A stretch of DNA of 64,000 nucleotides from Paludibacter sp. (GTDB lineage: Bacteria > Bacteroidota > Bacteroidia > Bacteroidales > Paludibacteraceae). The position numbers were made by a program, and so were the translations under genes. The stretch covers positions 1 to 64,000 of the forward strand of contig JAAFGX010000007.1 of assembly GCA_010365115.1 (NCBI GenBank), read 5' to 3'. The stretch's first letter is position 1. Each line of letters opens with the position of its first letter. The notes below the pieces were generated by a model. The model was not told the DNA's origin and searched no databases. It saw only the letters and a program-made list of their open reading frames with translations. Positions 47,509-56,488 of the stretch are shown here, in pieces.

Positions 47509-48843
47509 TTAACAGTATTTTTCCAAAAGCTTTTCTAATACACATACATAATACAATGGGACATTTATTAATTTAAACTCTTTGCCCTTTGGTGTTTTAA
47601 CGACATCCACCGAAAGGGGTTGTGACCATACCCTTACAGCGATATTGTGAGGAGCTTCTTCCATGTAGAGGTGTAAGGATTTTAATTTTGAATTATGACC
47701 CGATTTCACCTCAATGGGGATAGCACTGTTTTTATACTGTATCACAAAATCAACCTCGGCAGAGGATTGAGTTTTGTTTCTTTCCCAGAATTGCCTATGC
47801 GACGACACTTGCCATTTCAACGACAGTAATTCCTGAGCGACAATATGCTCAGCAATCCGTCCACGCCAAGCATCCATTACATCTGTTACCGAAAAAAGGC
47901 TTTCTCTAACACCTGCAATATAATTTACTAAACCAGTATCGAACCAGATAAGTTTGGGTCGGTGGGACATTGATGTCAACATGGGTATTTGTACACTTGT
48001 AACAGGGTAAACCAATTCCAACAGCATTGCCTTTTCGATGGTACGAAAAGCCTCACTCACTTCACGCGATTTGTAATTAGAATTACCAAATCGTTCAAAA
48101 GTTATTCTTTCAGCAGCAAAACTCCATCCGTTTTTTAAAATATACCGTATGATTTGGGCTATTGATTCGTTTCTTGCATATTTTTCTACATCATCTATAT
48201 ACGCATTTAATAAGGTTTCGTAGATTGTATCCACCGATAAAACATCCCTTTTTACTGCGTATTTATTAATAGCCGCTGGCATTCCACCAACGATGGCGAA
48301 ATTTGTAAACAACGTCATTACACGATTATGGACACTCGAAACATTTAAGTTATTGACTAAATCTAAGTCAAAGTCTTCACCAATACCATTTAAAAATTCC
48401 AAAAAAGAGCAAGGACGGATGGCTAAATACTCAACCCTACCAACAGGAAATGAAATATGTTTATCAATCAAGCTCTCCAACAACGAACCGGCACAGATAA
48501 CATGCAGTTGCTTCATCTCCTCATAAAAATATCTTAGCATGGCTACTGCCTTTGGCGAGCTTTGTATCTCATCGATAAACAATAATGTTTTACTCGATTT
48601 TTTTTGTTGTTTGCAATGCCTGTAAATAGCATCCGTTAGCTCTACGATATTGGAAAACTGTTCAAACAATAATTTATCTTCAGGTTTATCCAAATTCAGC
48701 GATAAAAGCACATCGAATTTTTTTGAGAACTCCATTACCATAGTTGTTTTTCCTACTTGTCTTGCACCACGGAGTATCAATGGCTTTCTATCTTCACTTT
48801 CAGCCCATTTTTCTAAGTATTTAAATGCATTCCTCTTAATCAT
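47509..48843 (-). CDS. AAA ATPase with DUF4143 C-terminal domain
   Basis: The 444-residue protein has Walker A GARQVGKT (26-33), Walker B LLFIDEI (87-93) and a sensor-like ICAGSLLES. The C-terminal DUF4143 domain holds a PD-(D/E)xK-like core AEVDF...IPIEVKSG (Asp365, Glu378, Lys380). The family is abundant in anaerobes and archaea, often varies between strains, and its role is unproven. It sits on the opposite strand between traD and traE, so it is cargo that splits the tra operon. Its promoter overlaps a 33-bp iterated repeat, suggesting tight regulation. The nuclease-like motif is a reading of the sequence, not established activity. Confidence 0.85.
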   Translation of the reverse strand: MIKRNAFKYLEKWAESEDRKPLILRGARQVGKTTMVMEFSKKFDVLLSLNLDKPEDKLLFEQFSNIVELTDAIYRHCKQQKKSSKTLLFIDEIQSSPKAVAMLRYFYEEMKQLHVICAGSLLESLIDKHISFPVGRVEYLAIRPCSFLEFLNGIGEDFDLDLVNNLNVSSVHNRVMTLFTNFAIVGGMPAAINKYAVKRDVLSVDTIYETLLNAYIDDVEKYARNESIAQIIRYILKNGWSFAAERITFERFGNSNYKSREVSEAFRTIEKAMLLELVYPVTSVQIPMLTSMSHRPKLIWFDTGLVNYIAGVRESLFSVTDVMDAWRGRIAEHIVAQELLSLKWQVSSHRQFWERNKTQSSAEVDFVIQYKNSAIPIEVKSGHNSKLKSLHLYMEEAPHNIAVRVWSQPLSVDVVKTPKGKEFKLINVPLYYVCVLEKLLEKYC

Positions 48844-48871
48844 AACTGTATGTTTTTTATTTTATTCGGTG

Positions 48872-48902
48872 CAAAGATACACATTGTTTGTAACAAAACA
48901 AG
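48872..48902 (-). promoter_or_regulatory. Bacteroidota-type promoter of the DUF4143 gene
   Basis: On the minus strand a -7 box TATCTTTG (48879-48872) is preceded by CTTG (48902-48899) at exactly 19 bases, close to the TTTG-N19-TAnnTTTG consensus. Transcription would start about 20 bases before the ATG at 48843. Confidence 0.7.
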
Positions 48903-49003
48903 GGTATAAATGCTATTTATTTGTAATAGAACAAGGGTTTAAATGTCTTATACTTGTAATATAACAAGGGTATAAACATTGTATATTTGTAATAAAACAA
49001 GGG
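48888..49003. repeat. four 33-bp-spaced operator-like repeats
   Basis: A 17-bp motif, TTGTAAnAnAACAAGGG, starts at 48888, 48921, 48954 and 48987, exactly 33 bp apart. Each holds a dyad TTGT-N6-ACAA. The 16-bp spacers vary but share TATAAA-like and TATnTTG parts. The first copy overlaps the -33 box of the DUF4143 promoter. The fixed three-turn spacing places sites on one helix face, as for a cooperatively bound repressor. Confidence 0.8.
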
Positions 49004-49012
49004 GTTAATTGA

Positions 49013-49147
49013 ATGCGACTACCAATAACCTCTTGTGGGTTAAAACTATATGACTTCAAAGACAACATCAATGAGCATGTCTATCCACCGTCTATTGAAC
49101 TGCCAACCTTTATCATACCAAAAAAGTCAATTGACAACTCTATTTAG
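49013..49147 (+). CDS. possible 44-residue small protein, unrecognised
   Basis: An ATG just after the last 33-bp repeat opens 44 codons to a TAG. The peptide (MRLPITSCGLKLYDFKDNIN...) has protein-like composition but no family I recognise. A TATATTTG box at 48982-48989 lies upstream without a good -33 partner. It may instead be a gene fragment or untranslated leader. Confidence 0.25.
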   Translation: MRLPITSCGLKLYDFKDNINEHVYPPSIELPTFIIPKKSIDNSI

Positions 49148-49204
49148 GCTAAATCAAATCTCTAAATAAGCCAACCACTGACAAATGACGACTCTCTAAG
49201 TCAA

Positions 49205-49238
49205 TTTGAAAAACCGACACAAATGCCCCTTACATTTG
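49205..49238 (+). promoter_or_regulatory. candidate promoter of the traE-Q operon
   Basis: TTTG at 49205-49208 and TACATTTG at 49231-49238 match -33 and -7 boxes, with a 22-base gap. A start point near 49245 would exclude the ATG at 49243 and favour the traE start at 49267. Confidence 0.5.
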
Positions 49239-49266
49239 CCGAATGAAATTAATAAAAAACAATTTT

Positions 49267-49569
49267 ATGACTAGAAAAAAGGTATTTATAACGGCAGCCT
49301 GCATATTGGCTGCATGTGCTCTTGTTCGCGCACAAGGGAATGGTTTGGCAGGGATTAGTGAGGCAACAAACATGGTTACTTCCTATTTTGAACCCGCCAC
49401 CAAGTTGATTTACGCCATTGGTGCCGTTATCGGTTTGATAGGTGGTGTGAAAGTGTATAGCAAGTTTTCATCGGGTGATCCTGATACCAGTAAAACGGCT
49501 GCTTCGTGGTTCGGAGCGTGTATCTTTTTGATTGTGGCAGCTACCATTCTGCGTTCCTTTTTCTTGTAA
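49267..49569 (+). CDS. traE: TraE (DUF4134) small membrane protein
   Basis: From the ATG at 49267 the product has 100 residues: a signal-like helix (KVFITAACILAACALVRA) and two further hydrophobic helices (LIYAIGAVIGLIGGVKVY; GACIFLIVAATILRSFFL). This is the VirB2-pilin-like pattern of TraE. An ATG at 49243 adds 8 residues. It heads the main tra operon, with traF 4 bases downstream. Confidence 0.85.
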   Translation: MTRKKVFITAACILAACALVRAQGNGLAGISEATNMVTSYFEPATKLIYAIGAVIGLIGGVKVYSKFSSGDPDTSKTAASWFGACIFLIVAATILRSFFL

Positions 49570-49573
49570 CGCC

Positions 49574-49891
49574 ATGGCAGATTATCCAATAAATAAAGGA
49601 ATCGGTAAATCAGTTGAGTTCAAAGGGCTGAAAAGCCAGTACCTCTTCCTCTTTGCCGGTGGACTTCTCACCATCTTTGTCCTGTTCGTCATTTTGTATA
49701 TGACAGGTATTGGACAATGGTTCTGTATCGGATTTGGGGTCATTTCGGCATCCCTTCTTGTGTGGCAAACCTTTGCCTTAAATAACAAATACGGTGAATA
49801 TGGGCTGATGAAATTATCAGCAGTCAGGAATCACCCGAAGTACCTGCTCAATCGCAAACGCTTTTCCCGATTATTTTCATCAACCAAATAA
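49574..49891 (+). CDS. traF: TraF (DUF4133) membrane protein
   Basis: The ATG at 49574 gives 105 residues; an earlier in-frame start would overlap traE. It begins ADYPINKGIGKSVEFKGLK, typical of DUF4133, and has two adjacent transmembrane helices (about 24-68). It is the counterpart of VirB3, an inner-membrane partner of the TraG ATPase encoded next. Confidence 0.87.
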   Translation: MADYPINKGIGKSVEFKGLKSQYLFLFAGGLLTIFVLFVILYMTGIGQWFCIGFGVISASLLVWQTFALNNKYGEYGLMKLSAVRNHPKYLLNRKRFSRLFSSTK

Positions 49892-49900
49892 AATAAAAAC

Positions 49901-52396
49901 ATGAGAAACGTATTAAAAGCAGCAACCCTCGAAAGCAAGTTCCCCATCTGGGGCGTGGAAATGGGTTGCATTATCTCGAAAGATGCCGATATAACGGTTG
50001 CTTTCAAGGTAGAACTACCTGAACTCTTTACTGTAACAGGTAAAGAATACGAAGCCATTCAATCCGCCTGGACCAAAGCGGTTAAGGTGCTTCCTGATTA
50101 TTCCATTGTGCACAAACAGGATTGGTATATCAAAGAACAATACGAACCGGAAGTAAATCACGATATGAGTTTTCTTTCCCGAAGTTTTGAACGCCATTTC
50201 AATGAACGTCCCTATCTGAATCACACTTGTTATCTCTTTCTGACCAAGACTACCAAGGAACGTGCTCGGATACAGAGTAACTTTTCCACTTTGTGTCGTG
50301 GCTCTATTATTCCCAAAGAGTTTAAAGACAAAGAAACCCTAGTAAAGTTTTTGGAAGCAGTCGGTCAATTTGAACGAATCGTTAACGATGGTGGATTTAT
50401 TTCGCTCACTCGATTGAAAACAGATGAAATTGTCGGAACGGAAAATACTGCCGGAATTGTAGAAAAGTATTTTTCACTTTCACAGGAAAATACAACCACC
50501 CTAAAAGACATCACCCTAAAAGCAGAAGAAATGAGGATTGGAGACAAAATATTGTGTTTGCACACTTTGTCGGATGTGGATGATTTGCCAAGTTCAGTGG
50601 GAACCGATATCAGATACGAGAAACTCTCAACCGACCGTTCTGATTGTCGATTATCGTTTGCTTCTCCTGTGGGATTGTTGCTTTCTTGTAACCATATCTA
50701 CAATCAATACCTTTTTATTGATAATAGTTCCGAGACCCTCCAAAAGTTTGAAAAGATGGGGCGCAATATGCATTCATTGTCCAAGTACAGTCGGAGCAAC
50801 CAAATCAATAAAGAGTGGATTGACAAATACCTGAACGAAGCCCACAGTTACGGGCTTACTTCTATCCGTTGCCATTGTAATGTGATGGCGTGGAGTGATG
50901 ACCGTGAAGAACTCAAACACATTAAAAACGATGTAGGAAGTCAACTGGCATTGATGGAATGTAAGCCCCGGCATAATACCGTTGATACTCCAACACTCTT
51001 TTGGGCGGGCATTCCGGGTAATCAAGCCGATTTTCCGGCGGAAGAAAGTTTTTATACGTTTATCGAACAGGGTGTGTGCTTTTTTACTGAAGAAACGAAT
51101 TACAAAAGTTCCGTTTCGCCTTTCGGTATAAAAATGGTGGATCGGTTGACAGGAAAACCCATTCATGTGGATATATCGGATTTGCCGATGAAAAAAGGAA
51201 TTATCACCAACCGAAACAAATTTATTCTCGGTCCATCTGGAAGTGGAAAGTCATTTTTTACCAATCACATGGTACGGCAATATTACGAACAAGGTTCACA
51301 TGTGTTGTTGATCGATACCGGTAACAGTTACCTTGGACTATGCGAAATGATTCATCGAAAAACAGGGGGTGAAGATGGTGTCTATTTCACCTATAGCGAA
51401 CAAAATCCCATTGCGTTTAATCCTTTTTTTACAGAAGATGGTGTGTATGATATTGAAAAGCGGGAAAGTATCAAAACCTTGATTCTGACTTTGTGGAAAC
51501 GGGATAATGAACCTCCATCGCGAGCCGAAGAAGTAGCTCTTTCCAATGCAGTCAGTTTGTATATAGAAAAAATCAAAAGCAAAGAATTAACACCTTCTTT
51601 CAATAGCTTCTATGAATACGTAGAAACAGAGTACAGGGAAGTATTGAATAGTAAAAAGGTGCGGGAAAAAGATTTTGATATTGCCAACTTTTTGAATGTG
51701 CTCGAACCGTATTACAAAGGCGGCGAATATGATTACTTACTGAATTCTGATAAACAGATTGATTTGCTTTCCAAACGATTTATCGTTTTCGAACTGGATA
51801 ACATCAAGGATCATCCCATTTTATTTCCGATTGTGACCATTATTATCATGGAAGTCTTTATCAATAAAATGAGAAGATTGAAAGGAATCAGAAAGGTTAT
51901 TCTCATTGAGGAAGCTTGGAAAGCCATTGCCAAGGAAGGTATGGCGGAATATATCAAATACCTTTTTAAAACGGTTCGTAAATACTTTGGAGAAGCCATT
52001 GTGGTCACACAGGAAGTGGAAGATATCATTGCTTCTCCTATTGTCAAAGAATCTATTATCAATAATTCTGACTGTAAAATTCTGTTGGATCAGCGCAAGT
52101 ACATGAATAAATTTGACGCTATTCAAGCTCTGCTGGGTCTTACGGAAAAGGAAAAAGCGCAGGTTCTTTCCATCAATTTGGCTAATAATTCGAACCGACT
52201 GTACAAAGAGGTTTGGATTGGTTTGGGAGGCACACAATCTGCCGTCTACGCCACGGAAGTCTCCATGGAGGAGTACCTGACCTATACCACCGAAGAATCC
52301 GAAAAACTGGAATTATTCAATCTCGTGGAAAAGTTGGATGGGGATATTGAATTAGCCATTAAACAACTCTCCGAAACAAAGCAACTCAGTAAATAA
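49901..52396 (+). CDS. traG: TraG: VirB4-like conjugation ATPase
   Basis: The 831-residue protein has Walker A GPSGSGKS (about 444-451) and Walker B VILIEEAWKAI (about 664-674). The N-terminal half (VRB4-type region) begins with a segment typical of TraG (KFPIWGVEMGCIISKDADIT). It powers assembly of the type IV secretion channel. Spacing from traF is 9 bases. The length is normal for the family. Confidence 0.92.
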   Translation: MRNVLKAATLESKFPIWGVEMGCIISKDADITVAFKVELPELFTVTGKEYEAIQSAWTKAVKVLPDYSIVHKQDWYIKEQYEPEVNHDMSFLSRSFERHFNERPYLNHTCYLFLTKTTKERARIQSNFSTLCRGSIIPKEFKDKETLVKFLEAVGQFERIVNDGGFISLTRLKTDEIVGTENTAGIVEKYFSLSQENTTTLKDITLKAEEMRIGDKILCLHTLSDVDDLPSSVGTDIRYEKLSTDRSDCRLSFASPVGLLLSCNHIYNQYLFIDNSSETLQKFEKMGRNMHSLSKYSRSNQINKEWIDKYLNEAHSYGLTSIRCHCNVMAWSDDREELKHIKNDVGSQLALMECKPRHNTVDTPTLFWAGIPGNQADFPAEESFYTFIEQGVCFFTEETNYKSSVSPFGIKMVDRLTGKPIHVDISDLPMKKGIITNRNKFILGPSGSGKSFFTNHMVRQYYEQGSHVLLIDTGNSYLGLCEMIHRKTGGEDGVYFTYSEQNPIAFNPFFTEDGVYDIEKRESIKTLILTLWKRDNEPPSRAEEVALSNAVSLYIEKIKSKELTPSFNSFYEYVETEYREVLNSKKVREKDFDIANFLNVLEPYYKGGEYDYLLNSDKQIDLLSKRFIVFELDNIKDHPILFPIVTIIIMEVFINKMRRLKGIRKVILIEEAWKAIAKEGMAEYIKYLFKTVRKYFGEAIVVTQEVEDIIASPIVKESIINNSDCKILLDQRKYMNKFDAIQALLGLTEKEKAQVLSINLANNSNRLYKEVWIGLGGTQSAVYATEVSMEEYLTYTTEESEKLELFNLVEKLDGDIELAIKQLSETKQLSK

Positions 52397-52481
52397 TCCA
52401 TTTAATAGTAGCTTGAAATTTTCAAAAACTCACAATTTTAAATTCAGTATCAAACCCATTACAAAAAGACAAAACAAAAAA

Positions 52482-53111
52482 ATGAAAACAAAAATCTATT
52501 TAGCAGCCATTCTTCTAATGAGCTGTATCATGAGTTCAAAGGCACAATTTGTAACATTCGACCCTACGAATCTGGTTCAAAGCATTGTGAATACAACCAA
52601 TCAAGTGGTTCAAACCTCTACCACTGCCACCAATATGGTAAACAATTTCAAGGAAACAGTAAAACTGTATGAACAGGGCAAAAAGTATTATGATGCACTA
52701 AAGTCAGTCAATAATTTAGTCAAGGATGCTAAGAAAGTGCAGCAAACCATTCTGATGGTTGGCGACATTTCTGACATTTATATCAATAACTTTCAAAAAA
52801 TGCTCAGTGACAAAAACTATACAGTTGAAGAGTTGGGAGCCATTGCTTTTGGTTATGCCAAATTGCTGGAGCAAAGCGGTGATCTACTTGCCGAATTGAA
52901 AGCAGTCGTCAATGCAGGTGGACTATCCATGACCGACAAGGAACGTATGGATATTATTGATCGCACCTACAATTCGGTGAGAAAGTACCGCAATTTGGTC
53001 AGCTATTACACCAGGAAGAATATTTCAGTTAGCTACCTTCGTTCACAACGAAACGGCGACTCCAACCGGGTGATGGCTTTGTATGGCAATGCAAACGAAA
53101 AATACTGGTAA
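52482..53111 (+). CDS. traI: TraI (DUF4141) secreted/periplasmic protein
   Basis: The ATG at 52482 begins a signal peptide (MKTKIYLAAILLMSCIMSSKA) and gives 209 residues; the in-frame TTG at 52413 lacks a signal-like start. The mature part is a long helical, coiled-coil-like protein (LVQSIVNTTNQVVQTS onward), typical of DUF4141, a VirB5-like component. In CTnDOT traH lies between traG and traI; here only an 85-base gap remains. Confidence 0.82.
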   Translation: MKTKIYLAAILLMSCIMSSKAQFVTFDPTNLVQSIVNTTNQVVQTSTTATNMVNNFKETVKLYEQGKKYYDALKSVNNLVKDAKKVQQTILMVGDISDIYINNFQKMLSDKNYTVEELGAIAFGYAKLLEQSGDLLAELKAVVNAGGLSMTDKERMDIIDRTYNSVRKYRNLVSYYTRKNISVSYLRSQRNGDSNRVMALYGNANEKYW

Positions 53112-53114
53112 ACC

Positions 53115-54125
53115 ATGTTAGTAGCCATTGAATTCGATAACCTGCACCAGATATTAAAAAGTCTGTATGTAGAGATGATGCCACTCTGTTCCAATATGGC
53201 AGGTGTTGCTAAGGGGATAGCAGGTCTGGGTGCTTTGTTTTATGTTTCCTCTCGGGTGTGGCAATCTTTAGCCAGAGCCGAACCAATTGATGTGTATCCG
53301 CTGCTGCGCCCTTTTGCCATTGGTTTATGTATTATGTTCTTTCCCATTTTTGTTTTAGGAACTCTCAACGGGGTGTTAAGCCCGATTGTCCGGGGTACGA
53401 ATCAAATGCTTGAATCGCAAACTTTTGATATGGTCAGCTACCAAAAACAAAAAGACAAACTGGAATATGATGCTATGATGAAGAATCCTGAAAGTGCTTA
53501 TTTGGTTAGCAATGAAGAGTTCGACAAGCAGCTGGAAGAGTTGGGTTGGAGCTCAACCGATGTAGCCACCATGACGGGAATGTATGTCGATAGAGGAATG
53601 TATAATATGAAAAAATCCTTCCGGGATTTCCTTCGTGAATTGCTGGAAATACTGTTTCAAGCGGCTTCACTGGTAATTGATACCATACGCACCTTTTTCT
53701 TAATTGTTTTGGCCATACTCGGACCCATAGCTTTTGCCATAAGTGTTTGGGATGGCTTTCAATCTACCATGACCCAATGGATCACTCGCTATGTGAGTGT
53801 CTATCTCTGGCTACCGGTTTCTGATTTGTTCAGTACCATTCTTGCCAAGATACAAGTATTGATGTTGCAAAATGATATTTCTGAATTGCAAAACAACCCG
53901 AACTATTCTATCGATGCTTCTAACGGTGTATATATCATTTTTATGATCATCGGCATTATTGGATATTTCACTATCCCAACAGTGGCTGGTTGGATTATTC
54001 AGGCAGGTGGCATGGGAAATTATGGTAAGAATGTCAGTAGTACGGCAGGCAAAACAGGATCGGTTGCCGGTGGTGTGGTTGGAGCAGCAACAGGTAATGT
54101 AAGTGGTCGCCTTCTTCATAAATAG
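53115..54125 (+). CDS. traJ: TraJ: polytopic VirB6-like membrane protein
   Basis: The 336-residue protein has several transmembrane helices (about 27-50, 72-93, 190-225, 270-295) and a glycine-rich C-terminus (GGMGNYGKNVSSTAGKTG). It begins 3 bases after the traI stop. It forms part of the inner-membrane channel by analogy with VirB6. Confidence 0.88.
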   Translation: MLVAIEFDNLHQILKSLYVEMMPLCSNMAGVAKGIAGLGALFYVSSRVWQSLARAEPIDVYPLLRPFAIGLCIMFFPIFVLGTLNGVLSPIVRGTNQMLESQTFDMVSYQKQKDKLEYDAMMKNPESAYLVSNEEFDKQLEELGWSSTDVATMTGMYVDRGMYNMKKSFRDFLRELLEILFQAASLVIDTIRTFFLIVLAILGPIAFAISVWDGFQSTMTQWITRYVSVYLWLPVSDLFSTILAKIQVLMLQNDISELQNNPNYSIDASNGVYIIFMIIGIIGYFTIPTVAGWIIQAGGMGNYGKNVSSTAGKTGSVAGGVVGAATGNVSGRLLHK

Positions 54126-54178
54126 CATTAATTGAATAGATAAAAACAGATATTTAAAAACATAAAAATATAAAACAG

Positions 54179-54802
54179 ATGGAATTTAAATCATTAAAAA
54201 ATATAGAAACGAGTTTTAAGCAGATCAGACTCTTCAGCATTATTTTTCTCTGCTTGTGTGCTGCACTTACGGGATATTCGGTATGGAGTTCTTACAACTT
54301 TGCGGAAGCACAACGACAGAAAATATATGTGTTAGACGGAGGGAAATCCTTGATGCTGGCTCTTTCGCAAGACCTATCGCAAAACAGGCCGGTCGAAGCC
54401 AGGGAGCATGTAAAAAGGTTTCACGAACTTTTCTTTACCCTTTCGCCCGATAAGAATGCAATAGAAAGCAATATCAAAAGAGCACTATTTCTTTCGGACA
54501 AAAGTGCGTTCAACTATTATTCCGATTTATCGGAAAAAGGTTATTACAACGGAATCATTTCGGGAAATATAAATCAGGCCATTCAAGTGGATAGCGTGAT
54601 TTGTAGCTTTGAAAAATATCCCTATCAGGTTATGACCTATGCCCGGCAGATGATTATCCGTGAAAGTAATGTGACCGAACGGAGTTTGATTACCAAATGC
54701 CAGTTGCTAAATTCGGTGCGAAGTGATAATAATCCGCAGGGCTTTATTATTGAAGATTTTGAGGTAGTAGAAAACAATGACCTAAGAGTCGTAAACAGAT
54801 AA
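54179..54802 (+). CDS. traK: TraK: VirB8-like inner membrane protein
   Basis: The 207-residue protein has a single N-terminal transmembrane helix (about 18-40) and a periplasmic NTF2-like domain, as in the VirB8/TraK family. Typical segments include EFKSLKNIETSFKQIR at the start and GFIIEDFEVVENNDLR near the end. It lies 4 bases before traL. Confidence 0.88.
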   Translation: MEFKSLKNIETSFKQIRLFSIIFLCLCAALTGYSVWSSYNFAEAQRQKIYVLDGGKSLMLALSQDLSQNRPVEAREHVKRFHELFFTLSPDKNAIESNIKRALFLSDKSAFNYYSDLSEKGYYNGIISGNINQAIQVDSVICSFEKYPYQVMTYARQMIIRESNVTERSLITKCQLLNSVRSDNNPQGFIIEDFEVVENNDLRVVNR

Positions 54803-54806
54803 AGTT

Positions 54807-55076
54807 ATGAAAAGGAAAATCTATAAAATTCAAAGTAGGATAGAAGAAAAGTTGCAAAACTATTGTGCTTCCCTTTCTCCAAAGAGAAGGTTGCTCTCCA
54901 TAGTGATAGTAAGTGCCGTTTTCGGAATTGTCTCGCTTTACATGGCAATAAGTGGCTTCTACAATATCAACAGAACGGACAATGAGCAAATCAAGATTCA
55001 ACATATCAACGAACTGCAATTACATGCACGGGATAGTATTTATCAACTAAATTTAAAACAGAATGAAGAAAACTAA
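54807..55076 (+). CDS. TraL-like (DUF3989) small membrane protein
   Basis: The 89-residue protein has one transmembrane helix (about 28-52) and charged flanks. Its position between traK and traM and its size match TraL. It overlaps traM by 14 bases, so translation is coupled. Confidence 0.72.
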   Translation: MKRKIYKIQSRIEEKLQNYCASLSPKRRLLSIVIVSAVFGIVSLYMAISGFYNINRTDNEQIKIQHINELQLHARDSIYQLNLKQNEEN

Positions 55077-56409
55077 CGAGGGCGACAAACCTCAAAAACA
55101 GATGCTGACTGTAGAACAAAAGCAACGACAAAAAAAGATGCTGATTTTTCCATTGATGTTCATCGTCTTTGGCTTATGTATGTGGTATATTTTTTCTCCT
55201 TCGAAGTCGGAGAAAGCAAAAGACCCCAAAGGATTTAATACCACGATTCCAATGCCAAAAAACAAAGAACTGGTTAGCGACAAAAAAGCAGCGTATGAGC
55301 AGGAAAAGATGGAACAGACCAACGGGCAGCGAATGCATTCGTTAAAGGAAATGGCCTCCATGTTTAATCAAGAAACCACAGGTTCGGATAATTCTAATTT
55401 GAATAATGGAAATGAATCTAATCTGATAACAGAGTCAAAGTCAGGATCAAAATCTAAAATGAACCCAAACTATTCAAGAAGAAGTGGTGGTAGCAGGCAA
55501 CCTATTGCCACGATTCAAAGTTCAAACAATGCTTATCGGCAAATCAATCGGAATCTGGGTAATTTCTTTGAATCCTCAAAAGATAATCCTGCAACCGAGA
55601 AGCGGAATCAACATGTGGAAGCAGTTTCAGCTAAACTACAGGAAGCGGAAAATCGTAAGACCTTGATGGATGCACAAATTCAACTGATGGAAAAATCCTA
55701 TGAAATGGCTGCTAAATATATTCCACAAGGACAGCAAGTCGGAGGGCTGAATACAACAAATACCGGTACTTCGAATCCAAACAAGAAAATAAAAGTTTCC
55801 AGGGTTAAGCAAGTAGTTGAGCAACCGGTTTCAACTTTGCCGCAAGGGTTAAGTGATTCTGTCCGAATTGCGAACAGTAAACAACCGCATAACCGCAGAT
55901 TTAATACTGCGGTTGGTAATCCTTTAAATGAAGACATAAACACCATAAAAGCCTGTATCAATGAAAATTGTTCGCTAACCAATGGTCAAAGTGTCCGGTT
56001 GCGAATACTTGAGCCCTTGCAAGTTGGAACAACCCTTATCCCAAAAAACAGCCTGATTTCCGGTGATGCAAAGATTCAAGGCGACCGATTGGAAATTTTT
56101 ATTCAGTCGATGGAATATCATGGGATGATTATTCCGGTGGAACTAACTGCATATGATACCGATGGTCAGGAAGGAATTTTTATTCCGGGCTCTATGGAGA
56201 TAAATGCATTCAAAGAAATGGCGGCTGGTATGGGTTCGAAAATGGGCACAAGCGTTTCATTTACCCAATCTGCCGGTCAACAATTGTTATCAGGCTTAGG
56301 GAAAGGAGTTATTCAAAGTGGGTCACAGTATTTGTCCAAGAAATTCCAATCAGTTACCGTCAAATTAAAAGCCGGTTATCAGGTCTTGTTACTTTCTAAC
56401 CAAGAATAA
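55063..56409 (+). CDS. traM: TraM conjugative transposon protein
   Basis: The 448-residue protein has a cytoplasmic basic N-terminus, one transmembrane helix (about 26-46), a long low-complexity Asn/Ser-rich linker and coiled segments, and a C-terminal beta domain (about 275-448) with PKNSLISGDAKIQGDRLEIF, as in TraM. It is comparable to VirB10, which spans both membranes. Confidence 0.9.
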   Translation: MKKTNEGDKPQKQMLTVEQKQRQKKMLIFPLMFIVFGLCMWYIFSPSKSEKAKDPKGFNTTIPMPKNKELVSDKKAAYEQEKMEQTNGQRMHSLKEMASMFNQETTGSDNSNLNNGNESNLITESKSGSKSKMNPNYSRRSGGSRQPIATIQSSNNAYRQINRNLGNFFESSKDNPATEKRNQHVEAVSAKLQEAENRKTLMDAQIQLMEKSYEMAAKYIPQGQQVGGLNTTNTGTSNPNKKIKVSRVKQVVEQPVSTLPQGLSDSVRIANSKQPHNRRFNTAVGNPLNEDINTIKACINENCSLTNGQSVRLRILEPLQVGTTLIPKNSLISGDAKIQGDRLEIFIQSMEYHGMIIPVELTAYDTDGQEGIFIPGSMEINAFKEMAAGMGSKMGTSVSFTQSAGQQLLSGLGKGVIQSGSQYLSKKFQSVTVKLKAGYQVLLLSNQE

Positions 56410-56488
56410 TTGTTCGACGAAACAACTGATATTAATAATCAAAACAACTAATTAGTGAGCTTATTACCTCACACAAACGAAAATAGAA

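Noticed and set aside
48888-49003. Possible small CRISPR array (four repeats at fixed 33-bp spacing)
   Set aside because: The conserved part is only 17 bp, spacers share sequence with each other, and there are no cas genes; a promoter operator array explains it better.
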